From the NCBI GenBank assembly GCA_037349315.1, contig JBAIAC010000007.1, positions 5,456,001-5,520,000 of the forward strand: a DNA stretch of 64,000 nt. The letters are read 5' to 3'. This document shows positions 11,034 through 21,945 of this stretch, piece by piece. The DNA is from Chelydra serpentina (Eukaryota > Chordata > Testudines > Chelydridae). A program made the translations under genes and the position numbers. The notes under the pieces are model-generated. The model worked only from the letters and a program-made list of their open reading frames with translations. It had not been told where the DNA came from and ran no database searches. The number at the start of each line of letters is the position of its first letter. Position 1 is the stretch's first letter.

Positions 11034-12507
11034 CTGTCAGGAGTTTTCTCCTGCCCTCAAATCATTTTTCCTCTCTCTTTTCTGCACCCTCCCTGCACTA
11101 CTCCCCACCTCACATCCCTCCAGGAGCTGGAGCATGGGGAGGGAGGTGGAGTCACTTCCCATTCACCGCACCAGGCTTCCAGCCCCTGCTCTTCACACAG
11201 TGATACCCATCTTATGTAACCATGCAGGGAAGTGGGCTCTGAGGGCCTTAATTCCCCACCCCCTCCGCATGGCCATGTGAAAGGAGGGCACAATACAGGC
11301 CTTTTATAAGCCGAAACAAATAGATGTGTAAAAGTAGCCACTGCACTCAACATGCAGAAGTTTGTAGGTATTCAGTCAGTGGTTAATGTTAGTGCAGGGC
11401 TTTGAAGATTGGAATTTTTTGTGTGTGGATGTGTGGATATAATAGATGCATTTAAGAGACTAAGTACTCTTTTGATCTTGGTTACTTGTCTCCCCTTGCT
11501 CTGCAAGAGACTTTTACTGGTAACTAGTGTACTGGGTGTTAAATCAGCCACACATCAGTGAGACTCAGTCAGGAATGGGAGAGTAAATCTAATTTCCCAG
11601 TTTTTCATTGCCTATGGTGGTCTAATACCACACAACTAACCTGTGTTCATCTACTAATTAACCTTGAGAGGTGCTGAGTCAATAGGAGTTGTGAGTGCTC
11701 TCAGGATCCCACTTGACGGCACTCTCAGACTAAAATTCTCTATAACTCGGAAAGCATAAGTCACTTGCACTGTGCCTTGTTTGGAATCACTGAATAAATG
11801 ACAAGGCATTCCTATCCCTGTTCCAGTGGGAGCCGATGTTATGAAACAGGATCGGCATTGATCTCAGCTTCAAAGTCAACTTTCAAGACTTAAAAGTGCT
11901 ACTTTAGAGAGAAAAGAATTGATCTAGTTCATTTGAAGGTTAAACTAATAAGACCAGAAACAACTGTAAAGTTCAAATTGTTTCTAAACACCATAGATTT
12001 GGTTTAATATTTCGTTTCTTCTTCCTTTTACCCTTTGTCTTTCAAGGACATGCTGTGCATGTCCAAACATCCCTAGATAATAATGTAAAGCAAAGTAATT
12101 CTTGAAATTGCTCCTGGCTAGGTTTCCCATCCAGCATCTGACTATATGCAGTAGACACAGTAGTACTTCTGGGTCTTTGAAAGCTTATAATGAATTTCAG
12201 CTTGGTATTATTTCTGAATTCTTGCTATGCTGACAACTTTTTTAAAAAAATTAAGCATGTTGCTTTTTATATGGAAAAGCTTTTTGAAATGTTATACATA
12301 GAAAAATACAGTGGGAGGTTCAACAGGATAAATAAACTGTATCAAGCATCATTACTAAGAAACAGATATTTACACAATTTAATGCTCTTGGGGACTTATT
12401 TGTTCCAACTTTTCAAGTCAACAGTCTCAATCCAAATGACTAGCTGCATAAATATGCTAAAGTGATTCTAGAAAGATTTATACTTCCACCTCTCTGACTA
12501 AAAACTA
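11034..12507. other. Unique non-coding sequence
   Basis: About 1.5 kb without recognised repeats, exons or RNA genes. The short open frames look like chance. Confidence 0.35.
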
Positions 12508-12600
12508 AGGCCCCTGTTCAGTAAAGCACTTAATCAGTAGCTTAACTTGAAGTCTGTAAGTCGTCCCACTGACTTCACTCAACCCTGACAAATAGGAAGC
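12508..12600. mobile_element. Degenerate MITE (TTCAGTAAAGCACTTAA type)
   Basis: The start ggcccctgttcagtaaagca and the following cttaa blocks resemble the palindromic MITE at 1026-1167. The right end is poorly preserved. Confidence 0.4.
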
Positions 12601-13439
12601 TTTCACCACTGAGGGGATTTATATCACCAATATCCATAGACTTTAAGCTCTCATTTTAAATCAAGAGGCTAGCCCTTCTATTTACAAAGATAACCTTCTA
12701 AATATGAGAATGATGTAAACAACACACTACTGTCTTCTTGAGTCTGCAGCCAGACAGCTCTAGTGCCTCTGTGGCTGCTCATAGCTTTGCCAAGCAGCAC
12801 TGATGGAAATCAATGAGGTTCTGGTCAATTTGGAAGTTCTCTTTCAGAACCCTGTGGGAGCACTGTAATTGTAAAGAATCATGTCAGTTTCACGCTGCTG
12901 CTGCTGCAGCAGCAGAATGTTATGAGCAGAAGCTGAAACAGGCAATGGAGTTGTTCAAAGAGGTGGGAATTTTAAAAAACAGATGGTGGGAGAGAGAGAG
13001 AGTAGAAGGGACCTGTCCCCTTCCCCTGTTTGCAGCCACCAAGAGGCAGGAGGGGTAGAAGTACTCAGACACTATGTTGATGGGTCTGTAATAAAAAATA
13101 CATAGTAATGGGGACCCTCCCCACTGACCACAGCCAGGAGGCTATAGAAGAGAAAGAAGAAACGGAGCTCCCTCACTGTTCTAGCAGAGAGAAAGATGGA
13201 CACTACCGGTTGATAAAAAGATGGAGAGCAGCATTTCAGAAGATCACCCTGGTAGAAAGACCAGCCACTGTGAGTGGTGGGGACCAGGCTTTTTATCAGG
13301 GCATTGCCCCTGAAACTCACTGGCAGGCCTATCCTCTGTTCTTTCTAACCAACTCTGGTTAGTAAATTTAGTCCTCCAGATTCTGTGTATCCAATACATC
13401 TTTCAAGGCCTATGTATTACATCTGCACCTGCACAGAAG
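12601..13439. other. Unique sequence with a short CTG/CAG palindrome
   Basis: A short (CTG)n/(CAG)n inverted stretch lies at about 12893-12912, too short to call an expandable array. Nothing else was recognised. Confidence 0.35.
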
Positions 13440-13624
13440 GCAGTATGGGGAGTTTGTGTAGGTAGCTAGTAGAGGAGAACACATAAGAAAGTGATGGGCA
13501 GATCCATAATGGCTAACCTAGTGAGGAGGGCTTTAAACTAGGTTCGACGGGGACAGGTGAGCAAAGCCCACAGGTAAGTGGAGAATATGGGGACGGGGGA
13601 GATGAGTCGGAAATAGGAGGGGGC

Positions 13625-15006
13625 GTGGGCTCTAATGACAAAGAGATAGGAGGGTCAGGGCAAAACTGGGAGGCAAGTTCAAATCAGTATCTTAGATGCC
13701 TGTATACAAATGCGAGAAGTATGGGTAATAAGCAGGAAGAACTGGAAGTGCTAATAAATAAATTCAACTATGACATTGTTGGCATCACCGAAACTTGGTG
13801 GGATAATACACATGATTGGAATGTTGGTATGGATGGGTACAGTTTGCTCAGGAAGGACAGACAGGGGGAAAAGGGAGGAGGTATTGCCTCATATATTAAA
13901 AATGTACACACTTGGACTGAGGTGGAGATGGACATAGGGGACGGAAGTGTTGAGAGTCTCTGGGTTAGGCTAAAAGGGGTAAAAAACAAGGGTGATGTCA
14001 TGCTAGGAGTCTACTTGTTGTTGGCGTCCGTTAGTCTCGAGAGACGATGGATATGCGCCCATGGGGAATGTGGCGAAGCTGGAGTGTCCTCTCCAGGGCG
14101 CAAGCCAGGGCAGGGTGATATGGAGGAACAGCTGTTGCCCATGCAGCAGAACCCCCCTCTCCACGCAACTGATGGATCCAAGGGAAAGACAATGTCGATA
14201 CAACTTGGCACCAGTGGCGTCGCAGGAGTTGCCGGAATGACGTTGAGGACAATGTCAGACTGCCATCGGGACTCCGACACCGGATTTGGTTTCAGGGTTG
14301 ACTCCCTTAGCCTTTCCCATGAGTGGGTATTGCCACAAGGCAGCGGAGGTTTTAAATCAGAGTTTTCCTTCTCCTAGGTGGGCTGCCTTCCAAGGCTGAC
14401 GAGCCCCACCTACCCGAAGGAGTCTACTACAGGCCACCTAACCAGGTGGAAGAGGTGGATGAGGCTTTTTTTAAACAACTAACAAAATCATCCAAAGCCC
14501 AAGATTTGGTGGTGATGGGGGACTTCAACTATCCAGATATATGTTGGGAAAATAACACAGCGGGGCACAGACTATCCAATAAGTTCTTGGACTGCATTGC
14601 AGACAACTTTTTATTTCAGAAGGTTGAGAAAGCTACTAGGGGGGAATCTGTTCTAGATTTGATTTTAACAAATAGGGAGGAACTCGTTGAGAACTTGAAA
14701 GTAGAAGGCAGCTTGGGTGAAAGTGATCATGAAATCATAGAGTTCACAATTCTAAGGAAGGGTAGAAGGGAGTACAGCAAAATAGAGACAATAGATTTCA
14801 GGAAAGCAGATTTTGGTAAGCTCAGAGAGCTGATAGGTAAGGTCCCATGGGAATCAAGACTGAGGGGAAAAACAACTGAGGAGTGCTGGCAGTATTTCAA
14901 AGGGACACTATTAAGGGCCCAAAAGCAAACTATTCTGCTGGGTAGGAAAGATAGAAAATGTGGCAAAAGACCACCTTGGCTTAACCACGCGGCAAGATCT
15001 AAATAA
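13625..15006 (+). pseudogene. CR1 endonuclease domain, split by an insertion
   Basis: This is an apurinic-type endonuclease, which makes the target nick in LINE transposition. Before the break, 13625-14015 contains TNARSM, DIVGITETWWD (active-site Glu) and GGGIASYIKN. After it, from 14416, the frame resumes with VYYRPPNQ, then [16 protein letters not shown] (the GDFN motif) and SDHEIIEF (the SDH catalytic His motif). The frame phase across 14016-14417 is restored if the 402-bp insert and one 11-bp duplicate are removed, so the endonuclease was intact when the insertion happened. The frame then ends at 15004-15006. The open frame running from the endonuclease into the insert up to 14377 is an accident. 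Confidence 0.9.
14016..14417. mobile_element. 402-bp insertion of unknown class in the CR1
   Basis: The 11-bp sequence aggagtctact stands at 14005-14015 and again at 14418-14428, and CR1 coding resumes exactly after it. The insert starts tgttgttggcgtccg and ends cacctacccga. There is no poly-A tail, no clear terminal inverted repeat and no TG...CA ends. A short palindrome gtctcgagagac is at 14034-14045. I have the impression of a dispersed reptile repeat beginning this way, but cannot name the family. An 11-bp duplication suits either retroposition or a Mutator-like transposon, and the ends support neither strongly. Confidence 0.85.
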
Positions 15007-15244
15007 TAAAAAGGAGTCATATAAAAAATGGAAACTAGGACAAATTACAAAGGATGAATATAGGCAAACAACACGGGAATGCAGGGGCAAGATTTGAAAG
15101 GCAAAGGCACAAAATTAGCTCAAACTAGCTACCGGAATAAAGGGAAACAAGAAAACTTTTTATCAATACATTAGAAGCAAGAGGAAGACCAAGGACAAGG
15201 TAGGCCCACTACTCATTGGGGAGGGAGAAACAATAACAGGAAAC

Positions 15245-16827
15245 TTGGAAATGGCAGAGATGCTTAATGATTTTTTTGTTTCGGTCTTCACCGAGAAGTC
15301 TGAGGGAATGCCTAAAATAGTGAATGCAAATGGGAAGGGGGAAGGTTTAGAAGATAAAATAAAAAAAGAACAAGTTAAAAATCACTTAGATAAGTTAGAT
15401 GCCTGCAGTCACCAGGACCTGATGAAATGCATCCTAGAATACTCAAGGAGCTAATAGAGGAGGTATCTGAGCCTCTAGCTATTATCTTTGGTAAATCATG
15501 GGAGACAGGAGAGATTCCAGAAGACTGGAAAAGGGCAAATATAGTGCCCATCTATAAAAAGAGAAATAAAAACAACCCAGGAAACTACAGACCAGTTAGT
15601 TTAACTTCTGTGCCAGGGAAAATAATGAAGCAATTAATTAAGGAAATCATCTGCAAACACTTGGAAGGTGGTAAGGTGATAGGAAATAACCAGCATGGAT
15701 TTGTAAAGAACAAATCATGTCAAACCAATCTGATAGCTTTCTTTGATAGGATAACAAGTCTTGTGGATAAGGGAGAAGCGGTGGATGTGGTATACCTAGA
15801 CTTTAGTAAGGCATTTGATACGGTCTCGCATGATATTCTTATCAATAAACTAGGGAAATACAACTGGTTGGATAACCGTACTCAGAGAGTAGTTATTAAT
15901 GGTTCCCAATCCTGCTGGAAAGGTATAATGAGTGGGGTTCCGCAAGGGTCTGTTTTGGGACTGGCTCTGTTCAATATCTTCATCAACGACTTGGATATTG
16001 GCATAGAAAGTAAGCTTATTAAGTTTGCAGATGATACCAAACTGGGAGGGATTCCAACTGCTTTGGAGGATAGGGTCATAATTCAAAATGATCTGGACAA
16101 ATTGGAGAAATGGTCAGAGGTAAACAGGATGAAGTTTAATAAGGACAAATGCAAAGTGCTCCACTTAGGTAGGAACAATCAGTTTCACACATACAGAATG
16201 GGAGGAGACTGTCTAGGAAGGAGTACGGCAGAAAGGGATCTAGGGGTTATAGTGGACCACAAGCTAAATATGAGTCAACAGTGTGATGCTGTTGCAAAAA
16301 AAGCAAACATGATTCTGGGCTGTATTAACAGGTGTGTTGTGAGCAAGACACGAGAAGTCATTCTTCCGCTCTACTCTGCGCTGGTTAGGCCTCAACTGGA
16401 GTATTGTGTCCAGTTCTGGGCACCTCATTTCAAGAAAGATGTGGAGAAATTGGAGAGGGTCCAGAGAAGAGCAACAAGAATGATTAAGGGTCTGGAGAAC
16501 ATGACCTATGAAGGAAGGCTGAAGGAATTGGGTTTGTTTAGTTTGGAAAAGAGACGACTGAGAGGGGACATGATAGCAGTCTTCAGGTATCTAAAAGGGT
16601 GTCATAAGGAGGAGGGAGAAAACTTGTTCATCTTAGCCTCCGAGGATAGAACAAGAAGCAATGGGCTTAAACTGCAGCAAGGGAGGTTTAGGTTGGACAT
16701 TAGGAAAAAGTTCCTAACTGTCAGGGTGGTTAAACACTGGAATAAACTGCCCAGGGAGGTTGTGGAATCTCCATCTCTGGAGATATTTAAGAGTAGGTTA
16801 GATAAATGTCTATCAGGGATGGTCTAG
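15245..16827 (+). pseudogene. CR1 reverse transcriptase, damaged
   Basis: This is the polymerase of the LINE. A first piece (15245-15454) is in another frame from the main piece (15427-16827, 466 residues). Motifs in the main piece: NYRPVSLTSVPGKIMKQ, GFVKNKSCQTN, VYLDFSKAFDTVSHD (first catalytic Asp), SGVPQGSVLG, and KFADDTKLGG with the intact catalytic ADD core. The C-terminal part has [10 protein letters not shown] and a final [15 protein letters not shown]. Between KLGKY and NWLDNRTQRV about a dozen residues expected in the family are missing without a frame change. This would disturb the palm region, so the enzyme is judged dead. Confidence 0.92.
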
Positions 16828-16916
16828 ACAGTAATTGGTCCTGCCATGAGGGCAGGGGGCTGGACTCGATGACCTCTCGAGGTCCCTTCCAGCCCTAGAA
16901 TCTATGAATCTATTAA

Positions 16917-17190
16917 TAATACCCCGTGCTGTATATTAGAGGCTGGGCATCAACCACTAAAGGCAGGTCAGCTTTTCTTCCCAAATTTTGGTTCCATCCC
17001 AAAACTGTGTGACCCTTCACACGAGTGAAGATTTGGAACCAGACTTCACTCTGTAAACCTTCTTCCCCACGGACACCTTCAATTCTAGGGCAGCACAGGC
17101 TAAGGTTCTCCCAGGTCCAGAAGATAATAAGCATCAGTTTCACCTTTCCCCTCTTCTTATTTATATTACAATATCATCTAGAGGCACCAG
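16917..17190. other. Unique spacer
   Basis: Between the CR1 3' end and the solo LTR. Nothing recognised. Confidence 0.35.
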
Positions 17191-17195
17191 CATGC

Positions 17196-18636
17196 TGTGA
17201 CAGTGTACCCCATAAGGCTTTATGGGGAGATGCTTATAAATGTATATATAACTGAAATATGTTTTATGCTACATGTGCCATGTAACATGTATGCATGTAT
17301 CATTTTTGTAGTTGAAGTTATGAATATTGGTTGTATTGCTTGAGAAAGGAATGTGCAGATAAAGTGCCCAATCAAGAAGCACTTAACAGACAAATAGAAG
17401 TTGCAGACACCAATCCACATCTGAGCTTGGCCAGGAATGTGGCTAGGCTGGTTACTGAGTTGTGCATGGACATGTGACTTGCCCATGTGACCCCCAAAAC
17501 TCCATTTGGTAACTGGATGCTACACAGGGAGAGGGAGAGGTATCCACCCAGCAGTGGCGTAGCCAGGTTTAGAGCACAGGGGGAGCGGCGGCGCTATAAA
17601 AAGGCCCCTCCCCGCTCCCTCTGTACTCACCCGGCGGTGCTTTAAAGGGCCCGGGGCTCCAGCCACTGCGGAGCCCCCAGGCCTTTTAAATCCCCGCCCG
17701 AGCCCGGCTCCGGCAGCGGGGCTGGGGGGGGTGCTTTAAAAGGCCGGCAGCTCCTGCCACTGCGGGGAGACGCGGGCCCTTTAAAATGCCCCCTGAGCCC
17801 GGCTCCCGCAGCCGGGCTCGGGCAGCGCCTTAGCACCGCTTCTCCTCACAGGGGGAGCGGCCGCTCCCCCTGCTCCCCCCCGGCTACGCTACTGCCACCC
17901 AGGAGAGAAAGTCTATTTAAACCCCTGGGAGACCCCTCTATGTTGTCTTCAGCTGGCTAAAGAGAGAGACTCTCCACCCCGCAACGACACACCTGCAAGA
18001 GACTGGAACAAAGGACAATAGGGGGTGTGAGTGATTACTGGACCCAGGCTAGGAGGACTACAGCCTGTAAAAGAAAGTTTGCTGGAACTGGTGAGGTTTT
18101 TATCTGTATTCAGTGTGATTAGACATAGACTTGCGTGTTTTATTTTATTTTGTTTAGTGATTAACTTTGTTCTGTCTGTTACTACTTGGAATCACTTAAA
18201 TACTACTTTCTGTACTTATTAAAATCACTTTTTACTTATTAAGTAACCTGGAGTACGTGTTAGTACCTGGAGGGGGGCAAACAGCTGTGCATACCTCTCT
18301 ATCTATGAAATAGAGGGTGAACTATTTATTAGTTTACCCTGTATAAGCTTTATACAGGATAAAACGGATTTATTCAGGGTGTGAACCCCACTGGGAGTTG
18401 GGCACCTGGGTGTCAAAGGCAAGAGCACTTCCTGAGCTGCTTCCAAGCAGGCCTACAGCTGTTAGGGGATGTGGTTCAGACCTGGAGCTGGGTTTGCAGC
18501 AGGCTAGCGGGTCTGGCTCAAAACAGACAGGATTCTGGAGTCCCAAGCTGGAAAAGGCAGGAAAGCAGGGGCAGGAGTAATCTTGGCACACCAGGTGGCA
18601 GCTCCAAGGGGGTTTCTGTGGTACCAACCCATCACA
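17196..18636 (+). mobile_element. Solo LTR A with perfect 5-bp target duplication
   Basis: Begins TGTGACAGTG and ends ACCCATCACA (TG...CA, with a short inverted TGTGA/TCACA). It is flanked by catgc at 17191-17195 and again at 18637-18641. With the nested MITE removed it is about 1.09 kb. Landmarks on the plus strand: a weak TATA-like tatttaa at 17914-17920, a T-rich block (ttgcgtgttttattttattt), ATTAAA at 18218-18223, then cagctgtgcatacctctct. The second half aligns block for block with the LTR at 49720-51190. No internal retroviral genes lie beside it, so it is a recombination product. Whether it is Gypsy or endogenous retrovirus is not decided; the 5-bp duplication fits either. Confidence 0.85.
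17552..17894. mobile_element. hAT-like MITE nested in LTR A
   Basis: The ends CAGTGGCGTAGCCAGG and the inverted CCGGCTACGCTACTG form a 15-bp imperfect terminal repeat. The 8-bp target ccacccag is perfectly duplicated at 17544-17551 and 17895-17902, which is the hAT signature. The 343-bp body is GC-rich with internal ctttaaa blocks in both directions and has no transposase. Confidence 0.92.
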
Positions 18637-18660
18637 CATGCCACCGCAGAGTACAACCAA

Positions 18661-18845
18661 GTGAGTGACAGTACCTGCCCTGAAGAGCTTACGAGCCAGA
18701 CAAGGGGTGGCAGAGGAAATGAGGTACAGAGACAGGAAGTGTCTTGGTTGAAGTCACACAGCAGATCAGTGACAGAACCACTGGATAAGAGCCCAGTTTG
18801 CCTGACTCCCAGTCTAGTGCCTTATCCACTAGACAATGCCAGTTC
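18661..18845 (-). mobile_element. MIR-like tRNA-derived SINE fragment
   Basis: On the plus strand it has gaggtacagagacaggaagtg, aagtcacacagcagatcag and, at the end, tagtgccttatccactagac. This is the order expected of a reversed MIR/CORE-type SINE. It is old and diverged. Confidence 0.55.
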
Positions 18846-18902
18846 CCCCACCCCACTTGTCTCTTCCCTTATTCATACAGTTAGCTACGTTGGCCAGACT
18901 TG

Positions 18903-19505
18903 TGTTACGGACAAGGCAGTCTGGCCTAGAGGTCAGAGCAGGAGTCAGGTCTAGTGGGTTGAGCAGGCATCTAGGATGGAGAACAAAGCCAAGGGTCAGC
19001 ACCAGAGTCAACTGCTAGTTACCAGAGCCAGGGTCCAAGCCCGGGTCAGAAGCAGGAGGCCAAGGACGGAGCCAGGACTGGAAACTGATGATTGGAGGCA
19101 AGGTGTAAGGGCAAGAATGGGAGGAGAGGCAAAGATCAAGCATGGCACAGGAACATGGTGGGAACAAGAGCGAAAGCAGGGGTGAGGCAGGTGCAGGGCT
19201 GGAATCAGGAACAAGGATGGGTGCAGGAAGCAGTCACAAGCAGGGTCCAGTGCACCCACAATAGGAAACCACCTAGTTGCTCAGGCAAACATCCTGTGCC
19301 TCCTTCTGGCTTAAGTAGTGTGGCTGGACCAATCGGTGGAGCAGGGCGCTCCTCCAGTCAGGGCTCTCATGGGTGGTGCCTTGGCTGAGTCTATAGTCCT
19401 GCCAGCTTCTCAGCCCACCAGGTTTCAGCAGGCATTGGGTGGAGACCAGGATGCAGTGGCTGTCTAGGAATGCCCAGGACTGGGTTCAAGACCTGGGATG
19501 TTACA
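18903..19505. mobile_element. Solo LTR B with perfect 5-bp target duplication
   Basis: Begins TGTTACGGAC and ends GGGATGTTACA, framed by acttg at 18898-18902 and 19506-19510. At 603 bp it has no similarity to LTR A that I can see. The middle is rich in short ccaggg/gagcagg-like words. No convincing TATA or AATAAA was found, so orientation is left open. Confidence 0.75.
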
Positions 19506-19510
19506 ACTTG

Positions 19511-20066
19511 CCACTAGAAAGAGGAGGCTAGTTGCTGGGATTTCATACCCTGCATGCTACAGTCTTCCATGTCTCTATAGGCGCGCACACACATACTGTG
19601 AGGAGGGGGTAGCAGCACAAAACATTAAGATAGTTGCCCATACTAATGAGTCACTTCTGATATGACTATCCAGCCAGGATTGTTTTCCTTTGTTCTTGTC
19701 TGCACTGTTTCTTTAATGTACCATGAAGAGAACACACGAAGCTTTTATTTAACAGGTACCCTATTCTCTGCATACAGCTAAACTATAAACCGATGAATGT
19801 TAGTAACTGAGATGAAATAAAATCACGTTCAATGAGGCAGTGTTCAAAGCTATATTTTTAATGAAGAATAAATTACAATTCTTATCATCCTAAATTAAAA
19901 CCCCTATACACAATTTTCTATGAAAATATTGAACAATTTGCTTTAAATAGCTATTACAATTGGACAGCGGTGTACAAAATAAAATAAATCAGCATTGCAA
20001 CTATTTTCGGATCTTAAAAGGCTTTTTTCCCTTACTCTTTTATTACCTGGTGGTTTTGAACTTAAT
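19511..20066. other. Unique AT-rich non-coding sequence
   Basis: Nothing recognised. Confidence 0.35.
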
Positions 20067-20156
20067 GGGCCCGGTTCTCCTCTCACACCACTGTAAATCA
20101 GTCAATGGAGTTATTCCAGTTTAGAAACTGGTATAAATCTGAAGAAAGTAGGCCCC
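20067..20156. mobile_element. MITE, GGCCCGRTTCTCC type
   Basis: Begins gggcccggttctcctctcac, has the central gtcaatggagttattcc, and ends with the inverse gaagaaagtaggcccc. Related copies are at 21750-21849 and 32243-32347. Confidence 0.7.
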
Positions 20157-21749
20157 TAGATAGAATAAAGGGTCTAGTGTATAAGGTGTGAAATGATTGA
20201 GTGTCCACTCACCACTGTCAGTGTAAAACTCACCAGAGAAGATAGGTCTCCATCTTTTTGTGACATACCCGTTTCTTTTTGCATTCTACCTCAGATGCAC
20301 TACGTATGAAAAATGACATGGTATCTCCTTCAATGAAACTGAAAGTTACCGATTGCAGAGATCAGAATATATAGTACAGACATACCCAAAACAGAACCCT
20401 TGGATCCAGAACCCGTCCCCTCCCCCTGGAAACTCAGGAAATTCCAATTTGGGTCCCAATCTGCAATCAAGCTTCAAAATCCTCCCATGATAATGGACCG
20501 AAGGGGGCCCCAAATAAGCTGAAAACTGTTGAACTTTGGGAGGTTACGATTCAGACCTGAGCTAAGGGGCTGGGGCCCATCTCTCTGTACTAATCAGTTT
20601 CATTGACCAGTGGAACAGTAAGAAGCGCTCAATCCTGCATGATCCAAAGCACAAGGGTGACATTGCGGGTGGTGGAGAAGAACCCAAGACAAAAAAAGGA
20701 AGGAAAGTCAAAGGAAAGAGAGAGCAATAGCGGAAGAGGAAAGGCCGGCGAGAGATGCATGCACACAGACAGGCAACGGAACTAACGTGACATGTTGTGG
20801 ACTTAACATGACATTTGTAAACCATCCCTCTGTTCATCCTGCTTTGCCCTGCATCAGTGCCTATTCCAAAAAAAAATTGTTAGACTATGGCTAAATAATA
20901 ATAATGAAGGCAAGTTTGTAAGTCTTTCAGTTCTTGGCAGTCAAGGCACAGCACAGGCTGGGGGAAGAAGGCAGAAGTGGTTCAAAGCTCACCTTTGCAT
21001 TCTCCCAGTCATGAAGTATGCGGCGCATTCCCCACATATAAATAAAAGCAGTCTAATTTATGCCAGTTGCTAAGAGCACCAATGGCCTGGAATTGGGGCA
21101 GCCTAGAGGTGTCCGGACCACCCTGCTTTTCTTCCAGTCACATCCCCTACACCTACACCTGGGATGGGAGTGTGCGGCAGCAATCTTAGCAGGGCTGAAC
21201 ATGCCTGTTCTGTGACCAGGATCTGCAGAGCAGCCACGCCACATTGAAGAAAATGGCCCTTGCTTGTTAGTTTCTTATATTCTTGTCACTGCTACTGGGA
21301 GAGGGAAAGGGAGTGTCATCAACAGAGTCAGTGAGCACAAAGGTACATACGTCTTTCAAAGGTGGGGCAATGCCCCCCTAGGCAGTGGAAGACACAAACT
21401 CCCAGCTCTCTAAATCTTTTCTAGCCAAAGCCAACAAGGGAGGTTGTTTCAGGGCACACATCACTTGTATTTCCAAATACACAAGGCATGCAGCTATCTA
21501 CTTTAAGTCCAAACCCTCAATCATTTCCTGAGAACATTTATTTACTGCTAATGCTACCCATGTATTGACATTTATTTCAGCGAGTGGTTACGATCAGGAA
21601 TTAAAAATTGCACCTTGTTACTGCAAACGTTTGCTCCCCTTGGGTCTTTCAGGTCACACCTGTTCATTTTCACCAACAAAAACAATTTTTCCTCCTACAA
21701 TCAATACAGATGCAGATGGGCAGGCTAGTCTGTTCTGCCTGGCAATAAA
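20157..21749. other. Unique non-coding sequence
   Basis: No recognised repeat, exon or RNA gene. Both strands were examined. Confidence 0.35.
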
Positions 21750-21849
21750 GGGACCGATTCTGTACAGCGCTGATCACTCCCAAGAGCTCCTGCTCCCCTT
21801 CAAGTCAATGGAGTTATGCTAACTTACACCAGCGGAGAAACTGGTCCAA
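21750..21849. mobile_element. MITE, diverged GGCCCGRTTCTCC type
   Basis: Begins gggaccgattctgta, has a central tcaagtcaatggagttatg, and ends cggagaaactggtcc. It is the same family as 20067-20156 with weaker ends. Confidence 0.55.
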
Positions 21850-21854
21850 ATTTA

Positions 21855-21945
21855 GGGCCTGATCCTACAAGTTGCTGAGCGTTCTCAACTCCCATTGACT
21901 TCACTGGGAACTGAGAATTCTCAATATCTCTTAGGATGTGATCAG
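21855..21945. mobile_element. MITE, GGCCTGATCCTAC type
   Basis: Begins gggcctgatcctacaag and ends with the inverse-like cttaggatgtgatcag. The centre cattgacttcactgggaact is shared with several MITE families of this window. It sits directly behind another MITE. Confidence 0.6.

Larger units (their letters stand above)
13440..16916 (+). mobile_element. CR1-family LINE, long but inactivated copy
   Basis: A non-LTR retrotransposon of the CR1 clade, which copies its RNA into nicked DNA using its own endonuclease and reverse transcriptase. The 5' leader before the endonuclease (about 13440-13640) is present, but the first open frame is absent, so the copy is 5'-truncated. Endonuclease, reverse transcriptase and a 3' UTR ending in the tatgaatctatt tail follow in order. 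Damage: a 402-bp insertion (14016-14417), tandem stops at 15004-15009, frame changes between 15007 and 15430, and an in-frame loss in the polymerase domain. It cannot move by itself. It is the least degraded LINE in the window. Confidence 0.93.

Noticed and set aside
12893..12912. CTG/CAG triplet expansion
   Set aside because: Only about three to four triplets in each direction.
14016..14377. C-terminal 120 residues of the open frame starting at 13625
   Set aside because: The frame runs by chance into a foreign insertion. The true continuation lies at 14416 in another phase.
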